Shown here: positions 8,932 through 18,098 of the stretch, piece after piece | How the letters are laid out: each line of letters opens with the position of its first letter | Position numbering within the stretch: the first letter of the stretch is position 1 | NCBI GenBank assembly: GCA_965198795.1 | Contig: OZ240674.1 | Span: forward strand, 62,001-126,000 | Direction of reading: 5' to 3' | DNA length: 64,000 bases | DNA from: G965198795 sp965198795 | GTDB lineage: Bacteria > Pseudomonadota > Alphaproteobacteria > Rhodospirillales > Casp-alpha2 | Program-made: the position numbers and the translations under genes | Notes under the pieces: model-generated | Database searches by the model: none | Seen by the model: the letters and a program-made list of their open reading frames with translations, nothing else | Told to the model about the DNA's origin: nothing

Positions 8932-9723
8932 TTATTCGCCGTCCTTGATCACCTCGATCTGCTCCGGATGGGTAAGCTCCACGAGCGGGCCGTTCCAAGA
9001 CCGGACCCAGCCGCGGACGCGGATTTTCCGGCCCTCGAACGACAGAGGATCAATCCCGAGTTTCTTGAACTCCCGGTCCACGGCCGCCGGAATCAGAACC
9101 GTGAAGTCGTTCCGCCAATTTTCATCGAAATTCAGGAACATGCGCTTCTTCACCCGCTGCGCCCTCAAGACGCGCCCCTTGATGATCTGGAAATCGCCGA
9201 TTTTAACGCGATGCGGCAGAGCCTCGACGGCGCGGTAGTCCGGATGGCGCCAGATACCCCTGAACGCCCGTCGCGCCTTGTCTTCAATGGCCAGCATTTC
9301 GGCAATTTGCTCCCGGTTGTCGGCGAACGTGTATACCCGGGCCCATCCCTGCTCCAACATCACGCCTTGGACCCACTCGCCGTTCACGAGCCGCAGATGC
9401 GCCAACAAGCGCCCATGGCGATCCTTCTCTCGCGAGCCGGCGAACAGACTCACGCGTTTATTCAAGACGAGCGCCTCAAGCGCGTCCCGGCTTTCCGGCG
9501 CTAACGCCCATTGTTGGAAGTTTTTCCGCCCCAGGGCGAGCTTCGGCGCCTGGACGCCCACCAGACGAACTTCTTTCGCGCCCAACACGGGGGTTTCCAG
9601 AACGACCGTATCGCCGTCTATGACTTCGGCGACCCTGGCCTCGCCGGTTGACCTTAAACCGTCCAAGGCCGATGCGGACGGAGACAGGACCACGAGGAGC
9701 GTTATCAGAAGACGAGCGATCAT
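8932..9723 (-). CDS. Thermonuclease-like (SNase fold) secreted protein
   Basis: 263 aa from ATG 9723, whose ATGA overlaps the stop of gluQ. A signal peptide covers residues 1-20 (hydrophobic, ending SASA). The SNase domain follows, with VIDGDTVVLE and VRLVGVQAP. The Arg after the first strand is present, and the second Arg may be in DRHGRLLA. The position of the catalytic Glu (staphylococcal nuclease E43) holds Lys in QAPKLA, so nuclease activity is doubtful. A C-terminal OB-like region of about 90 residues follows. It is probably periplasmic and co-transcribed with gluQ. Confidence 0.85.
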   Translation of the reverse strand: MIARLLITLLVVLSPSASALDGLRSTGEARVAEVIDGDTVVLETPVLGAKEVRLVGVQAPKLALGRKNFQQWALAPESRDALEALVLNKRVSLFAGSREKDRHGRLLAHLRLVNGEWVQGVMLEQGWARVYTFADNREQIAEMLAIEDKARRAFRGIWRHPDYRAVEALPHRVKIGDFQIIKGRVLRAQRVKKRMFLNFDENWRNDFTVLIPAAVDREFKKLGIDPLSFEGRKIRVRGWVRSWNGPLVELTHPEQIEVIKDGE

Positions 9724-10577
9724 GGTTGATCTCCATCCGCCACGCCGGCCATGCGCCAAACATCTTTCGGCCCGTGCCCAGCGGCGCGCAGTTCCTGGAT
9801 GCTCCGGGCGGCGTCCCGTTTGGCGAGGCGCTTGCCCGTCTCGTCCGTCAGCAGTTCATGGTGATGATATCGGGGCGCCGGCAGCCGCAGTAAGGCCTGT
9901 AAAAGACGATGAATATGTGTCGTCTCAAACAAATCCTCGCCTCGCGTCGCCAGTGTGACGCCCTGGTCCGCGTCATCCACCGTCACGGCTAGATGATAGC
10001 TGACTGGGGTGTCCTTGCGCGCCAGCACAACGTCGCCGAACAATTCCGGCCTGGCCGTTTGCTCTCCTTTCAAGGCGTCCACCCAGATAAGTGGTCCGGC
10101 CCGCCTGATCGCGTGATCGGCCCGGAGACGCCAGGCGTGGGGCGCCCCGGCGCGTCGAAGGCGCTCGGCCTCCATTTGTTCCATGCCCCGGCAGACCCCT
10201 GGATAAATCGGACCGTCCGGACCTTGAGGCGCGCCGCCCGCCCGTTCGATTTCCAGAGCGATGTCCTTTCGCGTGCAAAAACAGGGATAGACGAGACCCG
10301 CGTCTCTTAACCGCTTTAAAGCCGTTTCGTACAATGGGAAGCGGTCCGACTGGCGAACGGCCGCGCCGTCAAAAGCCAGGCCCAGCCAGGTCATGTCGTC
10401 ATGAAGGACCGCCTCGAACTCCGGCCGGGAGCGGGCCGTGTCAATATCTTCAATGCGCAAGAGGCACCGTCCGCCGGCGCGCCGCGCCTCGGACCACGCC
10501 ACCCAGGCCGCGTAAACATGGCCCAGATGCAAATGACCCGTTGGGCTGGGCGCGAAGCGGGTGATCACGTTATCCAT
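9720..10577 (-). CDS. gluQ: Glutamyl-Q tRNA(Asp) synthetase
   Basis: 285 aa. It is a truncated class I glutamyl-tRNA synthetase without the anticodon-binding domain. The HIGH-like motif is HLHLGH near residues 15-20, preceded by RFAPSPTG, and the KMSKS counterpart is KRLAKR near residue 256. Cys residues in CFCTRK and the later VCRG supply the zinc-site pattern of GluQ. The enzyme attaches glutamate to the queuosine base of tRNA(Asp). The stop overlaps the next gene by 4 bases (ATGA). Confidence 0.95.
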   Translation of the reverse strand: MDNVITRFAPSPTGHLHLGHVYAAWVAWSEARRAGGRCLLRIEDIDTARSRPEFEAVLHDDMTWLGLAFDGAAVRQSDRFPLYETALKRLRDAGLVYPCFCTRKDIALEIERAGGAPQGPDGPIYPGVCRGMEQMEAERLRRAGAPHAWRLRADHAIRRAGPLIWVDALKGEQTARPELFGDVVLARKDTPVSYHLAVTVDDADQGVTLATRGEDLFETTHIHRLLQALLRLPAPRYHHHELLTDETGKRLAKRDAARSIQELRAAGHGPKDVWRMAGVADGDQP

Positions 10578-10662
10578 GCGGGGAGCCCTTTTCTGGCTAG
10601 GTCTTTTCCGCTACCACGACCATACTCACAGCGAGTCATATCGCTCAAATTGGGGAACAGCC

Positions 10663-11586
10663 ATGCCGGAAATTCATCCGCCCGTGCTTTCGGGTCCCAT
10701 CGTCACCCCCGAAAACGGTCATAAGCCGGATCAAATCGTGCTCTTGCTCCATGGTGTCGGCGCGGACGGTCAGGACTTGATCGGCTTAGTGCCTTACTTC
10801 CAGAAAATTCTGCCCCGCGCGATCTTCATCTCGCCCAACGCGCCGCACCCCTTTGACATGGCGGCCTTTGGATATCAATGGTTCTCGTTGCGTGAACCGA
10901 CGAAGGAGAACCGCCTGGCGGGCGCTCAGGAGGCGTCCCCCATCCTGGAGAACTATATCGACAGCCTGCTTGCGGACAACGGCATGACGGAAAGCCAACT
11001 GGCCATCGTCGGCTTCAGCCAGGGCGCCATGATGGCGCTTCACACCGGCCTTCGGCGTTCAAGACCCGTGGCCGGCATCCTGGGCTATTCCGGCGCGCTG
11101 GTCGGTGAAGACATCCTGGAAACCGAGTTGACGTCGCGTCCGCGCGTCCGGTTGATTCACGGTGACGCCGACGCGGTTGTTCCACCGGAGATGCTTGATC
11201 ACGCCGTGGAACATCTAAAGGCCAACCGTGTTCCCGTCGATGGGCATCTGATCAGCGGCGTCGGGCACACCATGGACGAGGAAGGCATCAAATTGGGCAT
11301 GGAGTTTCTGGCGGAATGCTTTGGCGTCGATCTGGACGCCATTCGGGCGGAACTGTTGGAAAAGAAAGCCCGGGCGGCGGCTCAGGCGGCCGCCGCGGCC
11401 GAAATCCAGGCCGCCAATGACGACGGTCCCGCCGGCGAGAGCAACGATGAAACCGAACAAGACTATTCCGGAGAGACGGAAGACATGACGCCCGCGCCGG
11501 CGCCGAAATCTCTTGAGGATCACGACATCAGCGGTCTCATTCCCGGCATCCATGTGGATGGCGACGACCCAGAAGGGCGGGGATAA
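10663..11586 (+). CDS. Carboxylesterase/phospholipase (alpha/beta hydrolase) with acidic tail
   Basis: 307 aa from ATG 10663. The frame opens at 10561, but that region overlaps gluQ, and the family starts at this point. Catalytic triad candidates are S119 in GFSQGA, D170 in HGDADAVVP and H202 in VGHTMDE, with the oxyanion motif LHGVGADG. This is the YpfH/carboxylesterase-2 family of cytosolic hydrolases. After residue about 220 comes an 85-residue Ala/Glu/Asp-rich low-complexity tail ending in IPGIHVDGDDPEGRG, which the basic family lacks. The substrate is unknown. Confidence 0.9.
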   Translation: MPEIHPPVLSGPIVTPENGHKPDQIVLLLHGVGADGQDLIGLVPYFQKILPRAIFISPNAPHPFDMAAFGYQWFSLREPTKENRLAGAQEASPILENYIDSLLADNGMTESQLAIVGFSQGAMMALHTGLRRSRPVAGILGYSGALVGEDILETELTSRPRVRLIHGDADAVVPPEMLDHAVEHLKANRVPVDGHLISGVGHTMDEEGIKLGMEFLAECFGVDLDAIRAELLEKKARAAAQAAAAAEIQAANDDGPAGESNDETEQDYSGETEDMTPAPAPKSLEDHDISGLIPGIHVDGDDPEGRG

Positions 11587-11814
11587 CCCGCATCAAGCCG
11601 GGCGTCGGCTTCCTCTCGTTAATCGCCGCCGCTTTTTCGCGCCGTTCCTCGATTGATCGAACTGCGGGGCACGCCAACCGGAACGATCCCGCCCGCCTTG
11701 AAATTCGCGTCAATTTCGCCACACCATTTGTCAAAAGAACTTAATGTGGATAACCTTTGTTTGCGTTTCGCCACATGTAGTAGTCTCCGAAAATCTCGAA
11801 AGGAGGTGATCGCC

Positions 11815-12375
11815 GTGACGGCCTTCGCGGGTAGTTTCCCGGCCCTTGTTCTTAATGCGGATTTTCGTCCGCTCAGCTATTTCCCTTTGTCGCTCTGGGC
11901 CTGGCAAGACGCGGTCAAGGCGGTTTTCCTCGACCGGGTGAACATCATCTCCGAATACGACACGGCGGTGCGTTCCCCATCCTTCGAGATCAAGCTTCCC
12001 AGCGTTATTTCTCTGAAGGAATACGTCCCCATGGGGCGGAAGCCGGCCTTCACGCGGTTCAACGTCTTCCTGCGCGACGCCTTTCGCTGTCAATATTGCG
12101 GGGACTCTTTCATGGCGGAGGGCTTGACTTTCGACCACGTCGTTCCCCGCGCCCGCGGCGGGCGCACAAGCTGGCAAAATGTCGTCGCCGCCTGCGAGCC
12201 CTGTAATTTGAGAAAGGGTCACCGATTGCCTCAGACTTGCGGGATGGTTCCCCTGCGCAAGCCTCATCAGCCGACAAATCAAGAGTTGCAGGAAAATGGG
12301 CGGGGATTCCCGCCCAATTATTTGCACGAGAGCTGGCGCGATTTTCTGTATTGGGATTCCGAACTGCTGGACTGA
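11815..12375 (+). CDS. HNH endonuclease
   Basis: 186 aa from GTG 11815, chosen because a perfect aaggaggtgat Shine-Dalgarno lies 4 bases upstream and the homologous family begins FPALVLNADFRPL. The upstream frame from 11653 has no such signal. The HNH motif is complete: CQYCGD, then DHVVPRARGG, then N and CEPCNLRKG (two zinc CxxC pairs around the catalytic His). This is the stand-alone HNH protein common in alphaproteobacteria, of uncertain role. Confidence 0.93.
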   Translation: MTAFAGSFPALVLNADFRPLSYFPLSLWAWQDAVKAVFLDRVNIISEYDTAVRSPSFEIKLPSVISLKEYVPMGRKPAFTRFNVFLRDAFRCQYCGDSFMAEGLTFDHVVPRARGGRTSWQNVVAACEPCNLRKGHRLPQTCGMVPLRKPHQPTNQELQENGRGFPPNYLHESWRDFLYWDSELLD

Positions 12376-12500
12376 GCCGCTTAACCGGCAATCCCTTGCG
12401 CTTTGCCGTCAGGTGTTTGACTTTTAAACTTCAGCATTCCACTTTCGGAGCGTGGCGGGGTTCCCGCTTCTTCAAGTCTTGACCGGACAGTAAGGATTAA

Positions 12501-13973
12501 ATGTCTGAGCCCTCGTCCCCGCTTGCCGCCCGCCTGGACGGTTCGGCTCTTCCCGGCGATGAAGAGACAATCCGCGCGCTGCTGGCCGAAGCCGGGCGCC
12601 GCCTGGATGACGATCCCTCGGACGCGGACGCGTGGCTCGCGAAAGCACGCGCGGAGAAACTGCTGGGCGAGCGAACCAGATCGGAAGGCAGCCTTCGGCG
12701 CGTTCTGAGTCTGGAACCGGGCCACCTGGAAGCCTTGCCCGCCCTGGCGGAAATAATCCTGTCCGATCAACGCCCGCGCGAGGCCGTCACCCTGTTGGAC
12801 CAGGCGAACGAACGGGGCGTCGCCTCACAGGCGTTATCGTGTCTGCGAGCCAGGGCGTACCTGGACATTGGTGATTTCGAAACAGCTGAACGCATCGCCT
12901 GCGAAGCCCGCGACGAAAATCCGGACAACGAGACAGCCGGCCTGGTTTTTGCCTCAGTCCTTCGGGAACGGGGAAATCTGGCGGAAGCGGAAGCCCTGGT
13001 CCGGGAACTCATCGACAACACAACGGCCACGCGCGAGGCGCATTGGCTGCTTGCTCAAATCCAGATGCTGAGAGGCGATAAGGAAAACGGCTACCGGAAT
13101 ATGGTGACGCATTTCGCCAAACTTTCCGTACGGCCCGGTCCGGCCGTCCTCAACGGCATACCGTTTTGGCGGGGAGAACCGCTCGCTGGCGAAACATTGT
13201 TCGTCCATCAGGGCGAATTAAACGGCGACACCATTCAATTCGCCCGCTATATCCCGCCGCTGGCCTCCGAAGGCGCCAATGTTATCCTGGAATGTCCGCG
13301 CCCCCTTTGGCCTTTCTTCAAGAATCTGAAGGGGCTGAGCGGCATCGTTCCAACAGGCGCCGCAGTGGCGGCGGATTACCGGACGGAGATCATGAGCCTT
13401 CCGGCGTTGCACAGCCTGTCGAAACGGCCCATGCCGCCCAACGAGCCCCGCATCACGCCGGAAGAAGGCCGGGTCGAACACGCCTTCCGCCGTCTGAACG
13501 CCTTTCAGAGACCCTGGGTTGGCATCTTCCCCGGCGGCGATTTGGCCGACCCGCCATCCGCGTTAAGCGGCGTTCCCAATGAAGCCTTGACGCCCTTGCT
13601 TGATGTCGAGGGGCCGCAGTTCATCGCCATCGGCGCCGCATGGCACGACCCGCGTTTATTGAACCTGACCAGCGAATTGCGCCCCGGCCCCCATTACTTT
13701 CCCAAGCTTTCCGCATTTCTGCACAATTTCGATCTGGTCATCACAGTGGACACGGCGAGCAACCAGATCGCGGGGGCGCTGGGACGGCCCACCTGGCTCA
13801 TGTTGCGCCACGCACCGGACTGGCGCTGGGGTATGGAGGGCGCCGCCGACGCCTGGTATCCGCATCACCGCCTGTTTCGCCAACCCGGACCCGGTGATTG
13901 GAACGGGATGGTCGAAAATCTACGGGGCGCCTTGGAAGCGTTCGCCGATGATTTCCGGGAACCCGGGCGGTAA
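12501..13973 (+). CDS. TPR protein with glycosyltransferase-like C-terminal domain
   Basis: 490 aa, cytoplasmic. Residues 1-210 are degenerate TPR helices (for example AWLAKARAEKLLGERTRSEG). From about 225 a heptosyltransferase-like (GT9-type) Rossmann domain follows, with GDTIQFARYI, VGIFPGGD and TVDTASNQIAGALGRPTWL. The same two-part architecture and matching motifs occur in the gene at 37860, so the two are paralogues. A role in surface glycan or glycoprotein assembly is inferred from the domain, not shown. Confidence 0.78.
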   Translation: MSEPSSPLAARLDGSALPGDEETIRALLAEAGRRLDDDPSDADAWLAKARAEKLLGERTRSEGSLRRVLSLEPGHLEALPALAEIILSDQRPREAVTLLDQANERGVASQALSCLRARAYLDIGDFETAERIACEARDENPDNETAGLVFASVLRERGNLAEAEALVRELIDNTTATREAHWLLAQIQMLRGDKENGYRNMVTHFAKLSVRPGPAVLNGIPFWRGEPLAGETLFVHQGELNGDTIQFARYIPPLASEGANVILECPRPLWPFFKNLKGLSGIVPTGAAVAADYRTEIMSLPALHSLSKRPMPPNEPRITPEEGRVEHAFRRLNAFQRPWVGIFPGGDLADPPSALSGVPNEALTPLLDVEGPQFIAIGAAWHDPRLLNLTSELRPGPHYFPKLSAFLHNFDLVITVDTASNQIAGALGRPTWLMLRHAPDWRWGMEGAADAWYPHHRLFRQPGPGDWNGMVENLRGALEAFADDFREPGR

Positions 13974-14020
13974 CGGCGTGTCCCGCGCGGAACCGTGACG
14001 GGGAAAGCGCTTCCCGGCCT

Positions 14021-14048
14021 TTGACAAACCGCCGCTAATCTGTATAGT
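14021..14048 (+). promoter_or_regulatory. Sigma-70-type promoter of rpsD
   Basis: A perfect -35 TTGACA (14021-14026) and a -10 TATAGT (14043-14048) are separated by 16 bases. They lie 125 bases upstream of the rpsD ATG in a non-coding gap. It is the best promoter match I found in the window. Confidence 0.8.
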
Positions 14049-14172
14049 CCGGCGCTTCTTCCCGGGAATGTGGGAGCCCGCCTCGCCGGAGCCGCCCCGC
14101 CCCGGCTGCGGGTTCGCGGCCGGAACCGGCCTACCGGGACAACCCTGCGGGAAACCAAGGATCGGTTCTGAA

Positions 14173-14787
14173 ATGACCAAGCGCGTCCGCTCGAAATACA
14201 AGATCAACCGCCGTCTTGGCGAGAACCTCTGGGGCCGTCCGAAAAGCCCCGTCAACATCCGTGAATACGGCCCCGGCCAGCACGGTCAACGCCGCAAAAA
14301 GCCCAGCGACTTCGGCATCCAGTTGATGGCCAAACAGAAGTTGAAAGGCTACTACGGCAACATCTCGGAAAAACAGTTCCGCCGCTATTACGCCGAAGCC
14401 GTTCGCCGGCGCGGCGATACGGGCGAGAACCTGATCGGCCTGCTGGAACAGCGTCTGGACGCGGTGATCTACCGGCTCAAGTTCGTGCCCACCGTGTTCG
14501 CGGCCCGCCAGTTCATCAACCACGGCCACATCCTGGTCAACGGCCGGCGCGTCACCATTCCGTCTTACAAGGTCCGCGAGGGCGACGTTGTCGAGGTGAG
14601 GCAAAAGTCCCGCGAACTGCCGATGGTCCTGCTGGCCGTCGAAAGCGCCGAGCGCGATATTCCCGACTATTTGGAAATCGACGTCAAGAACATGAAGGGC
14701 GGTTTGGTCCGTGTCCCGGGTCTGGCCGACGTGCCCTATCCGGTTCAAATGGAACCGAACCTGGTGATCGAATTCTATTCCCGTTAA
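14173..14787 (+). CDS. rpsD: 30S ribosomal protein S4 (uS4)
   Basis: 204 aa, the normal length. The start is the ATG at 14173 ([17 protein letters not shown]); the open frame upstream is in the leader. The S4 RNA-binding domain begins around [14 protein letters not shown], and the protein ends with VIEFYSR as in most homologues. It nucleates 30S assembly on 16S rRNA and lies at the mRNA entry site. It is a single-gene unit here, with its own strong promoter. The TAA stop forms the start of a dispersed repeat. Confidence 0.98.
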   Translation: MTKRVRSKYKINRRLGENLWGRPKSPVNIREYGPGQHGQRRKKPSDFGIQLMAKQKLKGYYGNISEKQFRRYYAEAVRRRGDTGENLIGLLEQRLDAVIYRLKFVPTVFAARQFINHGHILVNGRRVTIPSYKVREGDVVEVRQKSRELPMVLLAVESAERDIPDYLEIDVKNMKGGLVRVPGLADVPYPVQMEPNLVIEFYSR

Positions 14788-14809
14788 GGCGTTATGCCGT
14801 TAGGCGGCG
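14784..14809 (+). repeat. TTAAGGCGTTATG repeat abutting the rpsD stop
   Basis: It starts at the last bases of the rpsD stop region (ttaaggcgttatgccgttag) and matches the inverted copy at 7424-7449 (about 22 of 26) and the copy at 40764-40789. The TA lies inside the stop codon, as for the related copies at 6076 and 40765. Confidence 0.7.
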
Positions 14810-14837
14810 TCGATTTGTGGTTTTCCAAAAGGTTTCG

Positions 14838-15012
14838 TCCGCCCTTCCCGCGCGGACAGGCGGGGTTTGGATAATGATCCCTTATGGAGGCGGAGCGCCC
14901 TTCCCGCACGGGCGGGATTGGATGATGGTCTCGCCGACGCCGGCATGTCATTCCCGCGTCCTTACTCCGTAACCCCCGCGCAGGCGGGGGTCCAGCCGGG
15001 CGGCCCGCGTTC
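14838..15012 (+). repeat. Composite intergenic repeat
   Basis: The order of blocks is the same as at 57040-57130: cgcccttcccgc, then gcgggnttggatgatgg, then gtctcgcc, then gccggcatgtcattcccgcg, then a GC palindrome and tccagccgggcggcccgcg. It contains two palindromic cores. It has no open frame with coding character. Confidence 0.75.
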
Positions 15013-15530
15013 CGGCTTATCAAAAGTGATGGCTGTCAGCGGACAAAAATCTTTAAGTTTCCGGCGATTTTTTGCCAGTATTTTTGGCCTAATTTTCCGG
15101 TCATTTTTGGCTCTAAAACGGACCTGTTTAGAGTCGCGGAAGTGGTCCTGCGGCGCCCGTTCAATGGCCGTTCATGGATCATGCATGGGCCTTTCATCGC
15201 CGCCGCCTCGGACGCTGGCGTTCTGGCCGTCATGTGACGTCCGGCGGCGCGGCGGCGGGGACACGCCGCCGGCCTGTGTTTATGGTCTTCAACGTCCCGC
15301 CTGCGCCGCCCGACGCCATGGGAATGCGCCCGCGCAACGGCGCGTATTCCACCCAGGCGCTGGGCAAGGCGTCCAGCGGGCCGTTCCCAGTACCATGCCG
15401 CCCAAGGCCCGGCGGACCGGGTTGTCTAAGCCACCACCCACTTAGCAAGGTCGGAAAGGGGCTGTCAGGCTTGATCTTCTCCCGGATGATAGGAAAAAGC
15501 AATGAACACGCCGCCTAGGGTCCGGACTCA
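15013..15530. other. Gene-free stretch
   Basis: I see no recognisable gene here. A T-rich part (15040-15120) ends in a 7-bp inverted repeat, ctctaaa/tttagag at 15111-15133, with a 9-base loop. The rest is GC-rich with open frames on both strands that match no family I know. Confidence 0.5.
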
Positions 15531-15790
15531 ATTGATCCGCCAGATTAGTGTTGCCGCGATGAAGATTGCCGCCATGTAGGTGTCGGCGCGGCGCCGTAAC
15601 GGGTTGCGATGCGCCGGAAGTCCGTTAGCCCGCGAAACCGCCGCCGCGCGCCCGTCTTCGGCATATGGATGACGCCAGAGATCACCCGGCGCCCGTCAAC
15701 CCGCCGCGCGCCGCGCCGGACGGGCGGCGGAAAGGGTTCAATCCGCCGCCGCTCGCCGCCATGCATCGCCGCTTGGCCGGAACAGGGACC
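15531..15790 (-). pseudogene. IS5-family transposase relic with internal deletion
   Basis: On the minus strand the N-terminal part reads RIEPFPPPVRRGARRVDGRR then VISGVIHMPKTGAR. This is the IS5-type start (usual form: RIEPLLP...R.RVDDRRVISGIIHVLK.G.RW). It is joined directly to the C-terminal block LTDFRRIATRY. One base further out of frame comes ADTYMAAIFIAATLIWRIN followed by a stop, the normal C-terminus. So about two thirds of the transposase, including its catalytic centre, is deleted and one frameshift is present. The result is a MITE-sized remnant of about 260 bases. Confidence 0.85.
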
Positions 15791-15874
15791 TCCCCATCCA
15801 AACCTTCATAACAGTTGGAAGCTTGAATCATGTTTAGGCGCCCGCCTTGAGCATCCCCTGATTGAGCGCCAGCC

Positions 15875-16360
15875 CTAGAGCAGACGCTCTCCCAACCCTT
15901 TGACCGCTTCGTCAATCAGGGCGGAGGCCTTCTTACCTTTAACGCTTTCGGACAGCGCCGTGCGTGTGGCCGCCATGGCGACGTCAATCGTCCGGGCCCG
16001 AACTTCCGCCATAGCCGCCGCCTCGGCCTGGGCGATGCGGTCCATGGCGAGCTTTTCACGGCGCGCCAACGAGGCTTCAAGCCTTTCCCTGCCCGATTTC
16101 GCCAGGCGTTCGGCTTCTTCTCTGGCGGCCTTGACAATGCCATCGGCTTCCTTCTGCGCCTCACGCTGCCTTTTCTGGAAATCGGCCAGCAGTTTCTGGG
16201 CTTCCTCACGAAGCTTTTCAGTCTCTTCGATATCGGATTTGATCTTCTCGGCCCGACCGTCCAGGCCCTTGCCGATCATGCCGGGGACTTTCGCCCAAAC
16301 CAGCACGCCAATGAAGGCGGCAAAGCCAAGAGCGACCCAGAAAGTTGGATCTTCAATCAT
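15875..16360 (-). CDS. atpF: ATP synthase F0 subunit b
   Basis: 161 aa. One N-terminal membrane helix (residues 6-24, FWVALGFAAFIGVLVWAKV) is followed by a long charged coiled coil, the peripheral stalk. It is the last gene of the F0 cluster, 13 bases after the b' gene. Alphaproteobacteria use a b/b' heterodimer, which fits two consecutive stalk genes. Confidence 0.95.
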   Translation of the reverse strand: MIEDPTFWVALGFAAFIGVLVWAKVPGMIGKGLDGRAEKIKSDIEETEKLREEAQKLLADFQKRQREAQKEADGIVKAAREEAERLAKSGRERLEASLARREKLAMDRIAQAEAAAMAEVRARTIDVAMAATRTALSESVKGKKASALIDEAVKGLGERLL

Positions 16361-16373
16361 CTCAAAGCCTCTC

Positions 16374-16859
16374 TCACACTCTCAACTCGGCCTGAACGGC
16401 CCTGGAAATGACGGCCGCGTCGGCGGCGTCGCCGGTGAGGCGCTCATAAGCGGCGGAGGCCACATCAGCCGCAAGGGCGTCAACACCCCTCAGCGCATCT
16501 TCCATCGCTTGTTCGATGGTTTCTCCGCTGGCGGCGATTTTCGCGTCCAACGCGGCGGCGAGATTGGTTTCTTCCGTTTCCGCCTTGGCGGTGAGTTCCT
16601 GGGAAACCCTGGCGATCTCCTCATGCGCTTGGGCGCGGGCGTCCGTCAGGGCTTGCTCGTACGCTTCCCGGGCGGCTTCGGCTTCCTTGCGGAGATCTTG
16701 AGCGCGCTCAAGGTTGTCGTCTATTTTTTTCTGCCGGGCTTCCAGAACGTCGGCGATCCGGGGCACGGCGAACTTCGCCATGATCACGTATAGCGCGGCG
16801 AAGGTGATCACCAACCAGGCGATCTGCGGCGCGAACGCCGCGAAATCCAGTTGAGGCAT
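16374..16859 (-). CDS. atpF': ATP synthase F0 subunit b'
   Basis: 161 aa from ATG 16859 (MPQLDFAAFAPQIAWLV); the frame extends 15 codons upstream, but the family starts at this Met. Membrane helix at residues 8-30, including AWLVITFAALYVIMAKFAVP, then a coiled coil. It pairs with subunit b to hold the F1 stator. It is co-directional with atpE, 139 bases downstream of it. Confidence 0.94.
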   Translation of the reverse strand: MPQLDFAAFAPQIAWLVITFAALYVIMAKFAVPRIADVLEARQKKIDDNLERAQDLRKEAEAAREAYEQALTDARAQAHEEIARVSQELTAKAETEETNLAAALDAKIAASGETIEQAMEDALRGVDALAADVASAAYERLTGDAADAAVISRAVQAELRV

Positions 16860-16998
16860 TGAACTGGCCTTTCGTTGTGCCTGAACGGGTTTCCCGAAAT
16901 CCAAAAGAAGAGTCCGGGAGCGTTGAAACCGCCGGCCCCCGGACGCTTGGATAAGAGCCGCCCGGGGCCGGTCAAGGCCGGCTAAAGGTCTGTCTTCC

Positions 16999-17238
<240 letters not shown>

Positions 17239-17302
17239 TTATCCAGTCGATAATCGGTGTTGAGTTGTTGGCTTGAAAAGCGGTTCGCCGCCCCGCGCGC
17301 CC

Positions 17303-18034
17303 TCAGTGCAGATGCAGGGCGTCGTTGAGATAGATGCAGGTCAGCATGGTGAAAACGAATGCCTGGAGGCAGGCGATCATGATTTCCAGGCCCGTCAGCG
17401 CGACGACGAAGGCGAACGGTAGAACGCCGAAAGCGCCCATGGCGACGATGAAGCCCGCGATCACCTTCAGCAGCGTGTGGCCGGCCAGCATGTTGGCGAA
17501 CAGCCGCACACTTAAGGAAACCGGGCGGGCGAGGTAGGAAATCACCTCGATGACCACCATCAGCGGCGCCAGGAAAATCGGCAGCCCGGGCGGCAGGAAG
17601 AACGAGAAGAAACGCATTTTGTGCTTCGCCAGCGCGATAATCGTCACACCGGCGAACACGATGGCGGCCATGACGAACGTGACGATGATGTGACTGGTGA
17701 AAGTGAAGCTGTAGGGGATCATGCCCAGCAGGTTGCCCACCAGGATGAACATGAACAGCGTGAAGATGAACGGGAAGTAGGGGCGTCCCTCGGAGCCCGC
17801 CGTGTCCTTCACCATGTTCGCTATGAACATGTAACTGAGCTCGGCCATGGACTGCCACCGGCCAGGCACCAGCGCACGGCGGCGCATACCGAGAATCAGG
17901 AACAGGCTGACGACGATTACGCCGATCACCATGAACAGGGACGAGTTGGTGAACGACATGTCCAAGCCGCCAATGGTGATCTCCGCGAGGGTCTTAATCT
18001 CGAACTGGGCGAGCGGGCTGGAATTTGCGGCCAA
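17303..18034 (-). CDS. atpB: ATP synthase F0 subunit a
   Basis: 243 aa with five to six membrane helices. The essential arginine is in PVSLSVRLFANMLAGH, which faces the c-ring glutamate. The C-terminal LTCIYLNDALHLH is typical of alphaproteobacterial homologues. It is the second gene of the atpI-atpB-atpE-atpF'-atpF operon. F1 genes are not in the window, as expected for the split operon of this class. Confidence 0.97.
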   Translation of the reverse strand: MAANSSPLAQFEIKTLAEITIGGLDMSFTNSSLFMVIGVIVVSLFLILGMRRRALVPGRWQSMAELSYMFIANMVKDTAGSEGRPYFPFIFTLFMFILVGNLLGMIPYSFTFTSHIIVTFVMAAIVFAGVTIIALAKHKMRFFSFFLPPGLPIFLAPLMVVIEVISYLARPVSLSVRLFANMLAGHTLLKVIAGFIVAMGAFGVLPFAFVVALTGLEIMIACLQAFVFTMLTCIYLNDALHLH

Positions 18035-18098
18035 GGTTCAAAATCCCCAGTTTATGAATGGTTTACCCAAGAGACGCGGCGTCCGGAAAACGCGGGCG

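Noticed and set aside
15230..15518. Open frames on both strands before the IS5 relic
   Set aside because: Both strands are equally open, composition is Pro/Gly/Arg-rich, and neither shows a recognisable domain.
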